NCBI RefSeq assembly: GCF_004167665.1
Contig: NZ_SEWE01000004.1
Location: forward strand, 124,001 to 188,000
DNA: 64,000 bases
Reading direction: 5' to 3'
From: Hymenobacter persicinus
GTDB lineage: Bacteria; Bacteroidota; Bacteroidia; Cytophagales; Hymenobacteraceae
Shown here in pieces: positions 19,201 to 28,320 of this stretch; position 1 is the first letter of the stretch; the number at the start of each line of letters is the position of its first letter. A program made the position numbers and the translations under genes. The notes under the pieces were generated by a model. That model saw only the letters and a program-made list of their open reading frames with translations, searched no databases and had not been told where the DNA came from.

Positions 19201-19345
19201 CCTGGGCATCGGGGCGGGAGCCCAGCTGCACCAGCCCCTGGCCATTGCCGTGATTGGCGGGCTGCTGCTGGCCTTACCGCTCCTGCTGCTGGTGCTGCCG
19301 AGCCTGCTCCGCCTGGCCTATGCGCCGCGTGCCGGAGCCGCCTGA
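16271..19345 (+). CDS. RND-family efflux pump, inner membrane transporter
   Basis: A 1024-residue proton-driven RND pump with the usual two-fold layout: a helix at 10-30, a periplasmic porter domain, a helix bundle around 335-490, then the same again. The paired proton-relay aspartates are visible in GLMIDDAVVVVEQ of helix 4, a pattern more typical of HAE-type drug pumps than of metal pumps. Other landmarks are PLEDAIKQVPG, LLPALVGSSLSTIVIFLPFALLGG and the second-half GLIMVVGIIGENAIFTFQQF. Substrate unknown. Last gene of the operon. Confidence 0.94.
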   Translation: MRTSLFQAYKAPVAVVLALALALGALAYRRIAVALFPEVTFPKVKVIADSGLQPVDRMMVTVTKPLEDAIKQVPGLTLLRSTTSRGSCEISAFLGWNVDVVRSQQNIESRLNQIRADLPAGTQLTVERMNPAILPVMGYTLEGPGRSALELRRLALLTIKPFLSQVEGVSAVQVQGGRTKEFAVELLPDQLAALGLTPGEVSAQLGQTNFVLSNGYLADYRRLYLTVTDATITSKADVENVVLRNDGRRIVRLADVATVRVGEQPEYTRINANGHDAVLSGVLRQPEANVVDVAAGVRAKIKALQAGLPRGIRLAPYYDQSDFVSEVVRSVQDSLWIGLGLALLVTVLFLRSFRASLTILLAIPIALALTISVLYFGLGYSFNIMTLGALAAAIGLMIDDAVVVVEQLHRVGEEHPAAPTPEIVDRSVRHLLPALVGSSLSTIVIFLPFALLGGVAGAYFKVLAATMVVALICSFLVAWLGLPVLYLLLSGARRGRVAELPPAPAADESTELIAVAHHEIPWVRAVIRHPAYSVLAVAGLVGLLVVIMPRLATGFLPEMDEGAIVLDYNSPPGTSLEETDRMLRQAEKLIGQVPEVASYSRRTGTQMGFFITEPNRGDYLIRLKTDRQRTTDEVIDDIRQRIESSQPALVIDFGQVIGDMLGDLMSTVQPIEIKLFGPNAATRYALADQVAALVESTPGTADVFNGIVRVGPAITVRPDSRQLAQFGLTATDFQSQLQTQLAGVVAGNVLEGEQLLNIRLRYPHAAEASLQQVRQQPIFLPGGQRRRLDELATVTVEAGEAELERENLQALTAITARLSGRDLGSAMAEIRGKLDRELPLPPGYFIQFGGSYAEQQQSFQQLLTILITACLLVFAVGLFLFRELKAAGLILLVAVLGPAGGSLALWLTNTPLNVGSYTGLIMVVGIIGENAIFTFQQFLDARRTAPVEPAIGYAIAARLRPKLMTALSAIAALLPLALGIGAGAQLHQPLAIAVIGGLLLALPLLLLVLPSLLRLAYAPRAGAA

Positions 19346-19356
19346 CGACCGTCCGT

Positions 19357-19389
19357 AAAAAAAGCGGCCACCCGGGGTCGGGTGGCCGC
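19357..19389 (-). terminator. Intrinsic terminator for the small minus-strand gene at 19416
   Basis: GCGGCCACCCG pairs perfectly with CGGGTGGCCGC. Read on the minus strand it is followed by T7. It also sits 3' of the RND operon. Confidence 0.85.
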
Positions 19390-19415
19390 ATTGCCGGCAA
19401 GTAGCCGATGAAGGT

Positions 19416-19688
19416 TTAGTTCAGCCAGATGGTGTGCAGCAGCTCAAAGCGGTGCGGGGCGTAGGCGTTGTAATAGGGCGCCTCAGCCTCGAAGCCCAGC
19501 ACGTGCACCAGCGGCATGCCTTCCAGGTGCGAGTCTACCACGCGTACGGGGTACAGCTCACCCTCCACGGGCCAGTCGCCGGTATGGTTGGCGGGGCGGC
19601 TGCTGGCGTCCACGCAACGGGCGTAGTCCACAAACGGGGCGTGGGTGGTGGCTTCGGCGAAAGTCAGATTGGCAACTTCGTGCGACAT
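19416..19688 (-). CDS. Small conserved-looking hypothetical protein
   Basis: A 90-residue soluble protein without signal peptide. It is rich in His, Tyr and acidic residues, with a compact mixed sequence (FVDYARCVDASSRPANHTGDW; EAPYYNAYAPHRFELLHTIWLN). It has its own terminator, which supports its being a gene. No family recognised. The 187 bp between it and the next minus-strand gene holds no other gene that I can see. Confidence 0.7.
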   Translation of the reverse strand: MSHEVANLTFAEATTHAPFVDYARCVDASSRPANHTGDWPVEGELYPVRVVDSHLEGMPLVHVLGFEAEAPYYNAYAPHRFELLHTIWLN

Positions 19689-19875
19689 AAGACAAAGGGT
19701 AAAAGCTGAAAACGAGGGTTGCGGGCTTGTAGGGTGGATGGTTTTCGTCCGCCCCGGCCGGCATTCAGCTAAGTAAACAAAAAAACCGGCGAAGTAGCGC
19801 CGCCGGCGCGGGGCCGTTGCCTGTTAACGCAATTCCGGGGCGAGGGATTCCCTTGCGAAGGGTTCGGAGCCCGGG

Positions 19876-20109
19876 TTAGCTTTTTTTCTCCAGATCCATG
19901 CCGCACACTGGGCACTGCCCGGGCTTGGTGCTTTCACTGCCCTCGCAGCCCATGGGGCAAACGGAGGTGGCCTGCGCGGCCGGAGCGGCAGCCGGAGTTG
20001 CCGACGTAGTTTTGGCCTCTTGGGTGGCGGGGGCGGAGTTGCAGCCCGTTAGTAGGGTCAGGGATAGAGCAAACAGAACGAGCAGGAAGCCCGGGGTAAG
20101 GTTTTTCAT
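19876..20109 (-). CDS. Small lipoprotein with heavy-metal-binding motif
   Basis: A 77-residue lipoprotein: a signal with lipobox LLTGCNS, an Ala/Thr/Pro linker, and a C-terminal CPMGCEGS-x-GQCPVCGMDL module. The module resembles the heavy-metal-binding domain found in CusB-type adaptors and CopZ-associated proteins, with four Cys and Met-rich surroundings. The start is the ATG at 20109 (a second ATG is at 20115). It is 94 bp downstream of the L,D-transpeptidase gene. A copper or other soft-metal binding role in the periplasm is inferred from motif only. Confidence 0.8.
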   Translation of the reverse strand: MKNLTPGFLLVLFALSLTLLTGCNSAPATQEAKTTSATPAAAPAAQATSVCPMGCEGSESTKPGQCPVCGMDLEKKS

Positions 20110-20203
20110 AAGCATCAAGACGCGGCACGGAAACAAAGCACAAAGGAACGGCAGAATCCCGAGAGTGCCGCGGCGTAGGCTGTTTTCCGGACCGGCGGCA
20201 GGG

Positions 20204-21664
20204 CTAGGGCCGGGCAAAAAAGGCTTCCAGCAGGGCTTGGTCCTTGCCGTAGATATCGGCGTAGGTGCGCAGCCGGCCGTTGTCCCCGGCGCAGGTGTAG
20301 TAGCGCAGATGCACGGGCAGACCCTGCTGCAGATCAAAGCGGCGCTTGGTGTGCCGGTCCGGGCCGGTCAGCGCGGGCTGCAGGGTGGCCTCCGTGCCTT
20401 CGCGCCGCAGCAGGTAGGCGGCCAGGGCCAGGGGCTTCTCCACCCGCACGCAACCGTGGCTCAGGGCGCGGTCGGGCCGGCTGAACACGGCGCGGGCCGG
20501 CGTGTCGTGCAGAAATACGGTGTGGGTGTTGGGAAAGTAAAACACGACTTTGCCCAGGGCGTTGGTGCGGCCTGCCGGCTGCCGGATGGTGTAGCGGAAG
20601 GTTTCGGGCGTCACGCGCTGCCAGCGTACCCGCCAGGGGTTGACCAGCCGGCCCGTGGCGGCGTTGCGCAGCTCGTAGTTGTTGTCCGACAAAAAGCCCG
20701 GGTCGCGCTGGAGTTCGGGCAGCATCTCATTCACGGCGATGCTGTAGGGCACGCGCCACTCGGGGGAAGTCACGAAAACGATGATGCGGCTGTCGAGCGT
20801 GGGCGTGGGCATCTCGGGCTTGCCGACCACCACCCGGTGGGTTTGCACCACCCGGCCGCGGCGCACCAATTGCAGCTCAAAGGCCGGAATATTGACCACG
20901 GCGTACTCCGAGTCGGGGGCGGCCTCCCAGCGCAGGCGCTCCAGGTTGATGGCCACCTGCCGGAACAGCGCCTGCTCCCCGGTCAGCAGGCGGGCGGAAT
21001 CTTCGGGGCAGGCTGCATCCTGAGCTGCCTGCCAGGCGTCGAGCAGCTGGGCGTAGGCGCGGCCGGCCGGCTGGCTGCCGGTAATAAAGCTGGCCAGGGA
21101 GCCCTGGTTCAGAGCGTGCCGGAGTCGGTCGGCGGCGGCCAGGCGGGCGGCCTCGTTGGCAGCCGGCGCCAGGGAGCCGGGCTGGAGGCGACCAAACTCG
21201 AGGTGGGCCGCGTAGCGCAGCAGCGCGTCGGTGAGGCGCAGCTCGAAGCCGGCCCGCAGGGGCCCGGCCGCCCGGGAGTGAGGTGCCGGCCCCAGCGAGT
21301 CGGGCAGGGTCCGCAGCAGCAGGTAGTCGTAATCCTGGGGACGCAGGCCGTAGCGGGTGGCCTCGCTTAGCCAGCGCAGGGCTTCCGTGGCCTGGGCGTT
21401 CCAGCCCGATTCCTGGGTCCAGACGGGCCGGTAGGCATTGCGGGCGTAGAAGTGCCCGACGCTGGGGCCGGCCTGCAGCCCCAGGCGCTGGTAGGTGGCG
21501 GCGGAGCCCGCGGGCAGGGTGTCGAGCAGATTTTGCAGGGTAAGGGCCGCTTCGGTGCCCGCAGCCGCGGAAAGGGGCAAGGGCGCGGCCGTGGCCGGCC
21601 CGGCGCAGCAGATACAGGCGGCCAGCAGGCTGGCGGCGCGCACGCAGTTTCTTAGCCAGACCAT
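20204..21664 (-). CDS. YcbB-type L,D-transpeptidase
   Basis: A 486-residue exported murein cross-linking enzyme that makes 3-3 links between meso-diaminopimelate residues. A signal peptide covers ~1-27. A peptidoglycan-binding-like helical region lies at ~60-250. The YkuD catalytic domain has VFLHDTPARAVFS and the active-site SHGCVRVEKP with the catalytic Cys near residue 405. The order and length fit LdtD/YcbB. It is divergent from the GNAT-like gene; the 305-bp gap between them holds only a CCGGGCT-N5-AGCCCGG hairpin (21772-21790) and AT-rich promoter-like sequence. Confidence 0.94.
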   Translation of the reverse strand: MVWLRNCVRAASLLAACICCAGPATAAPLPLSAAAGTEAALTLQNLLDTLPAGSAATYQRLGLQAGPSVGHFYARNAYRPVWTQESGWNAQATEALRWLSEATRYGLRPQDYDYLLLRTLPDSLGPAPHSRAAGPLRAGFELRLTDALLRYAAHLEFGRLQPGSLAPAANEAARLAAADRLRHALNQGSLASFITGSQPAGRAYAQLLDAWQAAQDAACPEDSARLLTGEQALFRQVAINLERLRWEAAPDSEYAVVNIPAFELQLVRRGRVVQTHRVVVGKPEMPTPTLDSRIIVFVTSPEWRVPYSIAVNEMLPELQRDPGFLSDNNYELRNAATGRLVNPWRVRWQRVTPETFRYTIRQPAGRTNALGKVVFYFPNTHTVFLHDTPARAVFSRPDRALSHGCVRVEKPLALAAYLLRREGTEATLQPALTGPDRHTKRRFDLQQGLPVHLRYYTCAGDNGRLRTYADIYGKDQALLEAFFARP

Positions 21665-21969
21665 GGTTGTGGGGCAAGAAAGGATGAAAGAAGCGGTGCG
21701 GGTAGCGGTTTAAAGCATGCAGAGCGGAATAGAGCCGCCTCGGCGACGAAGCAGCCGGCAGAAGGAGGGACCCGGGCTCAGCAAGCCCGGCAATTCCAAT
21801 ATAAGAATAATCCCAGGAAAAATCAAGCCGTTTATGGGGTGGCTACCGGAAGCCGCGGGTTTGGAGCCGGCCGCCGCGGGGCTCCGGCGGGAGTGCGTAC
21901 CTTGCCCGGGCAAAGCGGCCCGCCGCCCACGCCGCATTGCCCGCTTTTTCTCACCTGCTTTGCTTCTCC

Positions 21970-23136
21970 ATGCCCCTGCTGGAAGTGTTGACCCCGGCGC
22001 AAGCCCTCGAATTTCGCGCCTTTGCCACCCGGCTCTACGCCCGCGACGCGCACTATATCCGTCCGCTCGACACTGACGTGGATCAGGTATTTGACCCCGG
22101 CAAAAACAAGTACTTCCGCCACGGGGAGCTCACGCGCTGGCTTTTGCTCGACGAGCAGGGGCAGACCATCGGGCGGGTGGCGGCCTTTATCAACGCCCGC
22201 ACGGCCCACACGTTTGAGCAGCCCACCGGCGGCCTGGGCTTCTTCGAGTGCATCGACGACCAAACGGCGGCCCATGCCCTGTTCAACGCGGCCCGCGCCT
22301 GGCTTAGCGTGCGCGGCATGCAGGCCATGGACGGGCCCATCAACTTTGGCGACCGGGACCAGTGGTGGGGTCTGCTGGTCGACAACTTCGGCGCGCCCCT
22401 GTACGGGCAGAATTACAACCCGCCCTACTACCAGCGGCTGTTCGAATCCTACGGCTTTCGGCTTTACTTCAACCAGTACACCTACTTCCGCCGGATTGCC
22501 GCCCCGCTGCCGCCCGAGTACCAGGCCAAGGCCGACCGCCTGCTCACCAGCTCCGACTACCACTTCGAACACCTGCAGCTGCGCAACCTGGCCAAGTACA
22601 CCGAGGACTTCCGCCAGGTCTACAACAAGGCCTGGGTGAAGCACGACGGGGTGAAGGAAATGACGCCCGAGCAGTCGGCCCACATCATGAAGAAGCTGCG
22701 GCCCATCATCGACGAGCGGGTATGCTGGTTTGCCTACTACAAGGGCGAGGTGGCGGGCTTCTTCATTGGCCTGCCCGAGCTCAACGAGCTGTTTCGCTAC
22801 GTCGACGGGCAGCTGAACTGGCTGGGGAAGCTGCGCTTTGCCTGGTACCGCTGGCGGGGCGCCGTGCGCACGCTCACCGGCATTGCCTTCGGCATCGTGC
22901 CCGAGCACCAGCGCAAGGGGCTCGAGGCCGGCTTTATCCTGGCCGTGGCCCACACCCTGCAGCGTAACCCCCGGGTGAAGTACGAGGATTTCGTCATGAA
23001 CTGGATTGGCGACTTCAACCCCAAGATGATGAACATTGCCCACAAGATTGGCGGCGAAGTCTGGCGCACCCACGTCACCTACCGCTGCCTGTTCGACCCG
23101 GCCCGGGAATTTCACCGCGCCCCGGTTATCGACTGA
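21970..23136 (+). CDS. GNAT-like acyltransferase family protein
   Basis: A 388-residue cytoplasmic protein resembling large GNAT-fold proteins of Bacteroidota. Features include RDAHYIRPLDTDVDQVFDPGKN near the start, GFFECIDDQTAAHALFNAARAWL, then AMDGPINFGDRDQWWGLLVD, and a late IVPEHQRKGLEAGFILAVAH segment which looks like the acetyl-CoA-binding motif A. The substrate is unknown. The ATG at 21970 is used; TTG at 21937 is an alternative. A near-consensus TACCTTG lies about 70 bases upstream. Family assignment is moderately sure. Confidence 0.8.
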   Translation: MPLLEVLTPAQALEFRAFATRLYARDAHYIRPLDTDVDQVFDPGKNKYFRHGELTRWLLLDEQGQTIGRVAAFINARTAHTFEQPTGGLGFFECIDDQTAAHALFNAARAWLSVRGMQAMDGPINFGDRDQWWGLLVDNFGAPLYGQNYNPPYYQRLFESYGFRLYFNQYTYFRRIAAPLPPEYQAKADRLLTSSDYHFEHLQLRNLAKYTEDFRQVYNKAWVKHDGVKEMTPEQSAHIMKKLRPIIDERVCWFAYYKGEVAGFFIGLPELNELFRYVDGQLNWLGKLRFAWYRWRGAVRTLTGIAFGIVPEHQRKGLEAGFILAVAHTLQRNPRVKYEDFVMNWIGDFNPKMMNIAHKIGGEVWRTHVTYRCLFDPAREFHRAPVID

Positions 23137-23259
23137 GCTGCGGGCGCAACGTAAGCAGGTCAGGGCAAGGAGCGAAGCCGCGGGCGGGCCGCCCGCCGTG
23201 CGGAATGTGCCCGCCGCTTCGTTGCTTTGCGGACTTCATTAACTTCTGATATCCTTCCC

Positions 23260-23934
23260 TTGGACGCTTCCGACATCATCACCCGCACGGCCGACTATAT
23301 CCGCGACAAGTTTCTGGGCGAAGGCTCCGGCCACGACTGGGACCACATTCGCCGGGTGTGGCAGACCAGCCGCGCCATTGCCCGCACCTTGCCCCAGGCT
23401 GATTTGCTCGTCACTGAGCTCGGCGCCCTGCTCCACGACGTGGCCGACTGGAAGTTTCACGCCGGCGATGAAGAAGCCGGCCCCCGCGCGGCCCGTACCT
23501 GGCTGCTGGGGCTGGGCGTGGAGGAAAGTGTGATTCAGCGGGTGGAAACCATCATTCGCGAAATTTCCTTCAAGGGGCTGGGCGTGCCCACGCCCATGAG
23601 TACGCCCGAGGGCGAGGCCGTGCAGGATGCCGACCGGCTCGAAGCCATTGGAGCCATCGGCGTGGCCCGGGCCTTTGCCTTCGGGGGCCATAAGGGGCGC
23701 CCCCTGCACGATCCGGCCGTGCCGCCCGTCGAACACGGCTCGTTTGAGAGCTACAAGAAGAATACCGGCCCTACCGTCAACCATTTCTACGAGAAGCTGC
23801 TGCATTTGCGCGAGCGGCTGCACACTCCCGCCGGCCGCCGGCTGGCCGAGGAGCGCCACGCGTTTATGGAAGCCTTTCTGCGGCAGTTTCTGCGCGAGTG
23901 GGACGGCGAGGACGTGGCTGAGCTGCTGGGCTAG
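23260..23934 (+). CDS. HD-domain metal-dependent phosphohydrolase (YedJ/YpgQ-like)
   Basis: A 224-residue HD hydrolase. The metal ligands are visible in order: HDWDHIRRVW, LLHDVADWKFH (the HD pair) and QDADRLEAIGAIGVARAFAFGG (late Asp). These fit the YedJ/YpgQ group, which hydrolyses nucleoside triphosphates to monophosphates plus pyrophosphate. No ATG is available in frame; TTG at 23260 yields MDASDIITRTADYI, matching the usual beginning, and TTG at 23227 is the alternative. It stands alone on the plus strand. Confidence 0.9.
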   Translation: MDASDIITRTADYIRDKFLGEGSGHDWDHIRRVWQTSRAIARTLPQADLLVTELGALLHDVADWKFHAGDEEAGPRAARTWLLGLGVEESVIQRVETIIREISFKGLGVPTPMSTPEGEAVQDADRLEAIGAIGVARAFAFGGHKGRPLHDPAVPPVEHGSFESYKKNTGPTVNHFYEKLLHLRERLHTPAGRRLAEERHAFMEAFLRQFLREWDGEDVAELLG

Positions 23935-24013
23935 GGCAGGAGCGGGGCCGCCCCGGCCGGGGCGAAGCAACTTGGGCGGTGGGCCCCACCACTGAAGTGT
24001 TTACTTTTGAGCT

Positions 24014-24256
24014 ATGAATCTACGCTTGATTTCCTCCCGGCTGCTGCTGCCGCTGGTGCTGCTCGTGCTGGCCGCTTCCTGCCGCACGTGTCCCATCGTT
24101 TCATGTCATACCCGCAAGGTGCACACCCACAACGGAGTGAAATACCGGGGTCAGCCGCTGTGGAAAAAACAGAACCCGGCGGTGGGCGAAAAAATCAAGG
24201 TCCACACCCCCAAAGCGGGTACCCACAAGGCCGATAAAAGCAAGGGGAAGGAGTAG
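24014..24256 (+). CDS. Small basic lipoprotein, unknown function
   Basis: An 80-residue protein with a lipoprotein signal (LLLPLVLLVLAASC, Cys ~23) and a Cys- and Lys-rich mature part (CRTCPIVSCHTRKVHTHNG; end KSKGKE). The sequence TACTTTTG at 24002-24009 is a perfect -7 element but ends only 4 bases before the ATG, so if it is used the mRNA would be almost leaderless. No family recognised. The gene is separated from gyrA by 112 bp. Confidence 0.7.
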   Translation: MNLRLISSRLLLPLVLLVLAASCRTCPIVSCHTRKVHTHNGVKYRGQPLWKKQNPAVGEKIKVHTPKAGTHKADKSKGKE

Positions 24257-24368
24257 GCGGAATTAGGCAAAACAGGCCTTTTTTCGTATCTTGCGGGCTT
24301 CACGTAGTACTCACTCACCGGCGCCGGAAGGGCCCTTTTCGGGGCCTCCGGCTGACTAAGATTTCCCT

Positions 24369-26948
24369 ATGGCGGAAGGCGAAAAAATCATTCCGATTAA
24401 CATTGAAGAGGAGATGCGCGGCGCCTACATCGATTATTCGATGTCGGTTATCATCTCCCGGGCCCTGCCCGATGTGCGTGACGGCCTGAAACCCGTGCAC
24501 CGCCGCGTGCTCTACGGCATGTCGGACCTGGGCGTGTCGTACAATAAATCCTACAAGAAAAGCGCCCGTATCGTGGGCGAAGTGCTGGGTAAGTACCACC
24601 CGCACGGCGACTCTTCGGTCTACGACACGATGGTGCGCATGGCCCAGGACTGGAGCCTGCGGTACCCGCTCGTCGACGGCCAGGGTAACTTCGGCTCCAT
24701 CGACGGCGACTCGCCGGCGGCCATGCGTTATACCGAAGCCCGCCTTAAGCGCCTGGCCGACGAAATGCTCGGCGACCTGGACAAGGACACGGTAGATTTC
24801 CAGCCCAACTTCGACGACTCCCTGGAGGAGCCGTCGGTGATGCCGGCCAAATTCCCGAACCTGCTGGTGAATGGCACGACGGGTATTGCCGTGGGTATGG
24901 CCACCAACATGGCGCCCCACAACCTGACGGAAGTCGTCAGCGGCATCATTGCCTACCTCGAAAACGAGGACATTACCATTGCCGAGCTCATGGAGCACGT
25001 CACGGCCCCGGATTTTCCCACCGGTGGCATCATCTACGGCTACGAGGGCGTCAAGCAGGCCTTCGAAACCGGCCGCGGCCGGGTGGTGATGCGGGCCAAG
25101 GCTCACTTCGAAACCCTGCCCAGCGGCAAGGAGCAAATCATCATCACCGAGATTCCCTACATGGTGAACAAGGCGGCGATGATTGAGAAAACGGCCGCTC
25201 TGATCAACGACAAGAAGATTGAGGGTATCTCCGACCTGCGCGACGAGTCGGACCGCGACGGTATGCGCATCGTCTACGATCTCAAGCGCGACGCCATGCC
25301 CAACGTGGTGCTCAACAACCTGTACCGCTACACCCAGTTGCAGTCGTCGTTCGGCGTCAACAACGTGTGCTTGGTGAAGGGCCGCCCGATGACGCTCAAC
25401 CTCAAGGAGTTGATTCACTACTTCGTCGAGCACCGCGAAGACGTGATTGTGCGCCGGACCCGCTACGAACTGGCCGAAGCCCAGAAGCGGGCCCACATCT
25501 TGGAGGGGCTGCTCATTGCCCTCGACCACCTCGACGAGGTAATTGCCCTGATCCGGGCTTCCCGCGACGGGGAAGTGGCCCGGGCCCAGCTCATTGAGCG
25601 TTTCGCGTTGAGCGAAATCCAGGCCCGCGCCATTCTGGACATGCGTCTGCAGCGCCTCACCGGCCTGGAGCGCGACAAGATTGTGCAGGAATACGAGGAG
25701 CTGATGCGCCTGATTGACCACCTGAAGGCCGTACTGGCCTCGGAGGCCATGCAGCGCCAGATTATCAAGGATGAGCTGCTCGACATTCGGGAGCGGTACG
25801 GCGACAAGCGCCGCACGGCCATCGAATACGCCGGCGGCGACTTCTCGATGGAAGACATGATTGCCGACGAGAGCATGGTTATCACCATCTCCCGCGAGGG
25901 CTACATCAAGCGCACGGCCCTGGACGAGTACCGGTCCCAGGCCCGCGGCGGCGTCGGGGCCAAGGGCGCGGCTTCCAAGCAGGACGACTTCACGGAGCAC
26001 CTGTTTGTGGCCACTACCCACGAATACCTGCTGTTCTTCACCGAGCTGGGCCGGGTGTTCTGGCTGAAGGTGTACGAAGTGCCGGAAGGCGGGAAGAACA
26101 CCAAAGGCCGGCCGATTCAGAACCTGATTGAGATTCCCCGCGAGGATTCGATCCGCTCCGTGCTCAACGTGCGCGGTCTGCGCGACCCGGACTACCTGGA
26201 AAATACCTTCCTGATGTTCTGCACCGAGCAGGGCACGGTGAAGAAAACCCCCCTCGAGGCGTATTCGCGCCCCCGCACGGCTGGTATCAACGCCATTACC
26301 ATCAACGAGGGCGACCGGCTGCTCGACGTGCAGCTCACCACGGGCAGCAGCGAGATTGTGGTGGCGCTGCGCTCGGGCCGGGCCGTCCGCTTCCCCGAGG
26401 AGAAAGTTCGCTCCATGGGCCGCAACGCCGCCGGCGTGCGCGGCATCACCCTGGCCGACGCCAACGACCGGGTGGTGGGCATGGTCTGCATCTCGGATCC
26501 GGCTTCGCAGGAGCTGCTGGTCGTGTCGGAAAACGGCTACGGCAAGCGCAGTTCCCTCGACGAGTACCGGGTTACGAACCGGGGCGGTAAGGGCGTGCGC
26601 GCCATGAAAATCACCGATAAAACAGGGGCTCTGGTCACCATCAAGGACGTGCAGGACTCTGATGATCTGATGATTATCAACAAGTCGGGCATCACCATCC
26701 GCCTGCGGATGAGTGACTTGCGTACCATTGGCCGGGCAACCCAGGGCGTGCGACTGTTGAAAATCAGCGCCGGCGACGAAATTTCGTCGGTAGCCAAAGT
26801 AGCCGCCGATGAAAACGATAAGGACCTCGAAGGCACCGAACTCGAAGCCGGTGCCAATGGCAGCACGGACGGGGAGGGGCAAGACGCTTCCGCCGTTGAT
26901 GCTGATCTGACGGCCCTTACGGACCCCGAGACGCTGAACAGCAACTAA
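24369..26948 (+). CDS. gyrA: DNA gyrase subunit A
   Basis: An 859-residue type II topoisomerase subunit that, with GyrB, introduces negative supercoils. The catalytic Tyr121 lies in [10 protein letters not shown]. The quinolone-resistance region [10 protein letters not shown] has Ser82 and Asp86, the residues typical of sensitive enzymes. The C-terminal half has the beta-pinwheel repeats, with two QARGG/NRGGKG-type boxes ([13 protein letters not shown] and [13 protein letters not shown]) and an acidic tail. The start is the ATG that gives [24 protein letters not shown] promoter-like element is at 24287-24293. Confidence 0.98.
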   Translation: MAEGEKIIPINIEEEMRGAYIDYSMSVIISRALPDVRDGLKPVHRRVLYGMSDLGVSYNKSYKKSARIVGEVLGKYHPHGDSSVYDTMVRMAQDWSLRYPLVDGQGNFGSIDGDSPAAMRYTEARLKRLADEMLGDLDKDTVDFQPNFDDSLEEPSVMPAKFPNLLVNGTTGIAVGMATNMAPHNLTEVVSGIIAYLENEDITIAELMEHVTAPDFPTGGIIYGYEGVKQAFETGRGRVVMRAKAHFETLPSGKEQIIITEIPYMVNKAAMIEKTAALINDKKIEGISDLRDESDRDGMRIVYDLKRDAMPNVVLNNLYRYTQLQSSFGVNNVCLVKGRPMTLNLKELIHYFVEHREDVIVRRTRYELAEAQKRAHILEGLLIALDHLDEVIALIRASRDGEVARAQLIERFALSEIQARAILDMRLQRLTGLERDKIVQEYEELMRLIDHLKAVLASEAMQRQIIKDELLDIRERYGDKRRTAIEYAGGDFSMEDMIADESMVITISREGYIKRTALDEYRSQARGGVGAKGAASKQDDFTEHLFVATTHEYLLFFTELGRVFWLKVYEVPEGGKNTKGRPIQNLIEIPREDSIRSVLNVRGLRDPDYLENTFLMFCTEQGTVKKTPLEAYSRPRTAGINAITINEGDRLLDVQLTTGSSEIVVALRSGRAVRFPEEKVRSMGRNAAGVRGITLADANDRVVGMVCISDPASQELLVVSENGYGKRSSLDEYRVTNRGGKGVRAMKITDKTGALVTIKDVQDSDDLMIINKSGITIRLRMSDLRTIGRATQGVRLLKISAGDEISSVAKVAADENDKDLEGTELEAGANGSTDGEGQDASAVDADLTALTDPETLNSN

Positions 26949-27014
26949 TCCGCGGGAGCAGTAGGGAGCCTGGGGGCTTTCAGGCACGGTATTCGTTTCG
27001 GAATGCGGCGTCTG

Positions 27015-27036
27015 GAAGCCGTCAGGCTTCTTTTCT
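27015..27036 (+). terminator. Terminator candidate after gyrA
   Basis: GAAGCC-gtca-GGCTTC followed by TTTTCT. The stem is short. Confidence 0.6.
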
Positions 27037-27128
27037 AACTTCCTTTACTGGCTGAACCAAGTTCGCAGTCCAGCCGTTTGCACTCACATTCCTTTCACTC
27101 ACCCTCGTTCATTCTTCAGCAAAAAACC

Positions 27129-28268
27129 ATGAAGAAGATTTTTCTGACTCTTGTAGCCGCTGCGGCGCTGCATACGGCGTCGGCCCAGAATTCGGCCGTG
27201 ACCAGTGCTATCCTGAACCAGCGCCAAGGCCTGCTCGACAAAGCCCGCACCGACATCGACGGCGCGATTCTGAACCCGAAGACCTCGGGCAAGGGCAAAA
27301 CCTGGTACACCCGCGGCGAGATTTACGAGCAGCTGATGGCCAGCCCGATTTTCGGCAAGGCCCTGAAGCCCGGCGAAGGCACCAAGGCTGCCTTCGAATC
27401 GTATTCTAAAACCGTGGAGCTCGAAGGCAAAGACGGGGAATTCGGCAAGCTTGCCACCCAGAAGCTCGACAACCTCTATGGGTTGGCGCTGAATGCCGGC
27501 GTGGAGAGCTATAACGGCAAAAACTACGACGAGGCCCTGAACTCGTACCGCATGGCCCAGCAGATCCGGCCCCAGGACACGACGGCCTATCTGTACGCGG
27601 CCTATGCGGCCGAAGCCAAGCAGGATTTCGCCGCTGCCAAGGACACTTACGGCAAGCTCATTGCCATGAACTACAAGTCGCCGGCCATGTACGGCCGCAT
27701 GCTGCAGATTGCCCGCCAGGAGAAAAACGACGCCGAGGCCATGAAAGTGGTGCAGCAGGCGCTGGTGGCGTATCCCGGCAATAAAGCCTTCATGCTCGAA
27801 GAACTCAACATGGACCTGAGCGCTGGCCGCAGCCAGCAGGCCCTGGAGAAAATCGACAAGGCCATTGCCGCCGACCCGACCAACTCCAACCTGTACGCCG
27901 TGAAAGGCTCGTTGTTGGACCAAGCCAAGCAGCCGGGCAAAGCCCTGGAAGCTTACCAGAAAGCCCTGCAGGTTGATCCGAACAACTTCGACGCCAACTT
28001 CAACCTCGGCGTATATAACTACAACAAGGCTGCCGACCTGTTCACTAAAGCCAGCAAGATGGATTTGGCCACGTACCAGAAGTCGGGCAAGAAGTACGAG
28101 AACGATGGCAAGAAATACTTCCAGGATTCGCTGCCGTATTTCGAGAAGGCTCTGCAGCTGCAGCCCAATGACCGGGCGGTGCTGTCTTCATTGCAAAAAG
28201 TGTACGTTCGTCTCGGCCGCACGGCTGATGCCGACCGTATGAACACCAAGCTCAGTTCGCTGAAGTAA
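27129..28268 (+). CDS. Exported tetratricopeptide-repeat protein
   Basis: A 379-residue protein with a signal peptide (KKIFLTLVAAAALHTASAQ) and at least four TPR units. These include YNGKNYDEALNSYRMAQQIRP, the AAKDTYGKLIAM region, NLYAVKGSLLDQAKQPGKALEAYQKALQVDP and FEKALQLQPNDRAVLSSLQKV. It is likely a periplasmic scaffold; no enzymatic motif is seen. ATG 27129 is chosen because it begins the signal peptide, and an upstream in-frame start gives non-conserved sequence. It is monocistronic, with a strong terminator. Confidence 0.88.
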   Translation: MKKIFLTLVAAAALHTASAQNSAVTSAILNQRQGLLDKARTDIDGAILNPKTSGKGKTWYTRGEIYEQLMASPIFGKALKPGEGTKAAFESYSKTVELEGKDGEFGKLATQKLDNLYGLALNAGVESYNGKNYDEALNSYRMAQQIRPQDTTAYLYAAYAAEAKQDFAAAKDTYGKLIAMNYKSPAMYGRMLQIARQEKNDAEAMKVVQQALVAYPGNKAFMLEELNMDLSAGRSQQALEKIDKAIAADPTNSNLYAVKGSLLDQAKQPGKALEAYQKALQVDPNNFDANFNLGVYNYNKAADLFTKASKMDLATYQKSGKKYENDGKKYFQDSLPYFEKALQLQPNDRAVLSSLQKVYVRLGRTADADRMNTKLSSLK

Positions 28269-28282
28269 GGGGAGTAGTTTGC

Positions 28283-28320
28283 ACGGCCCGGGCAGTCAGA
28301 ATAAGCCCGGGCCGTTATTT
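28283..28320 (+). terminator. Intrinsic terminator after the TPR gene
   Basis: ACGGCCCGGGC (28283-28293) pairs perfectly with GCCCGGGCCGT (28305-28315), followed by TATTTT. Confidence 0.9.

Noticed and set aside
24241..24368. A riboswitch or leader upstream of gyrA
   Set aside because: Only short T-rich stretches and a TATCTTG element are seen; no structured leader could be supported.
24315..26987. An 890-codon minus-strand frame
   Set aside because: It is exactly antisense to gyrA, whose protein is unmistakable.
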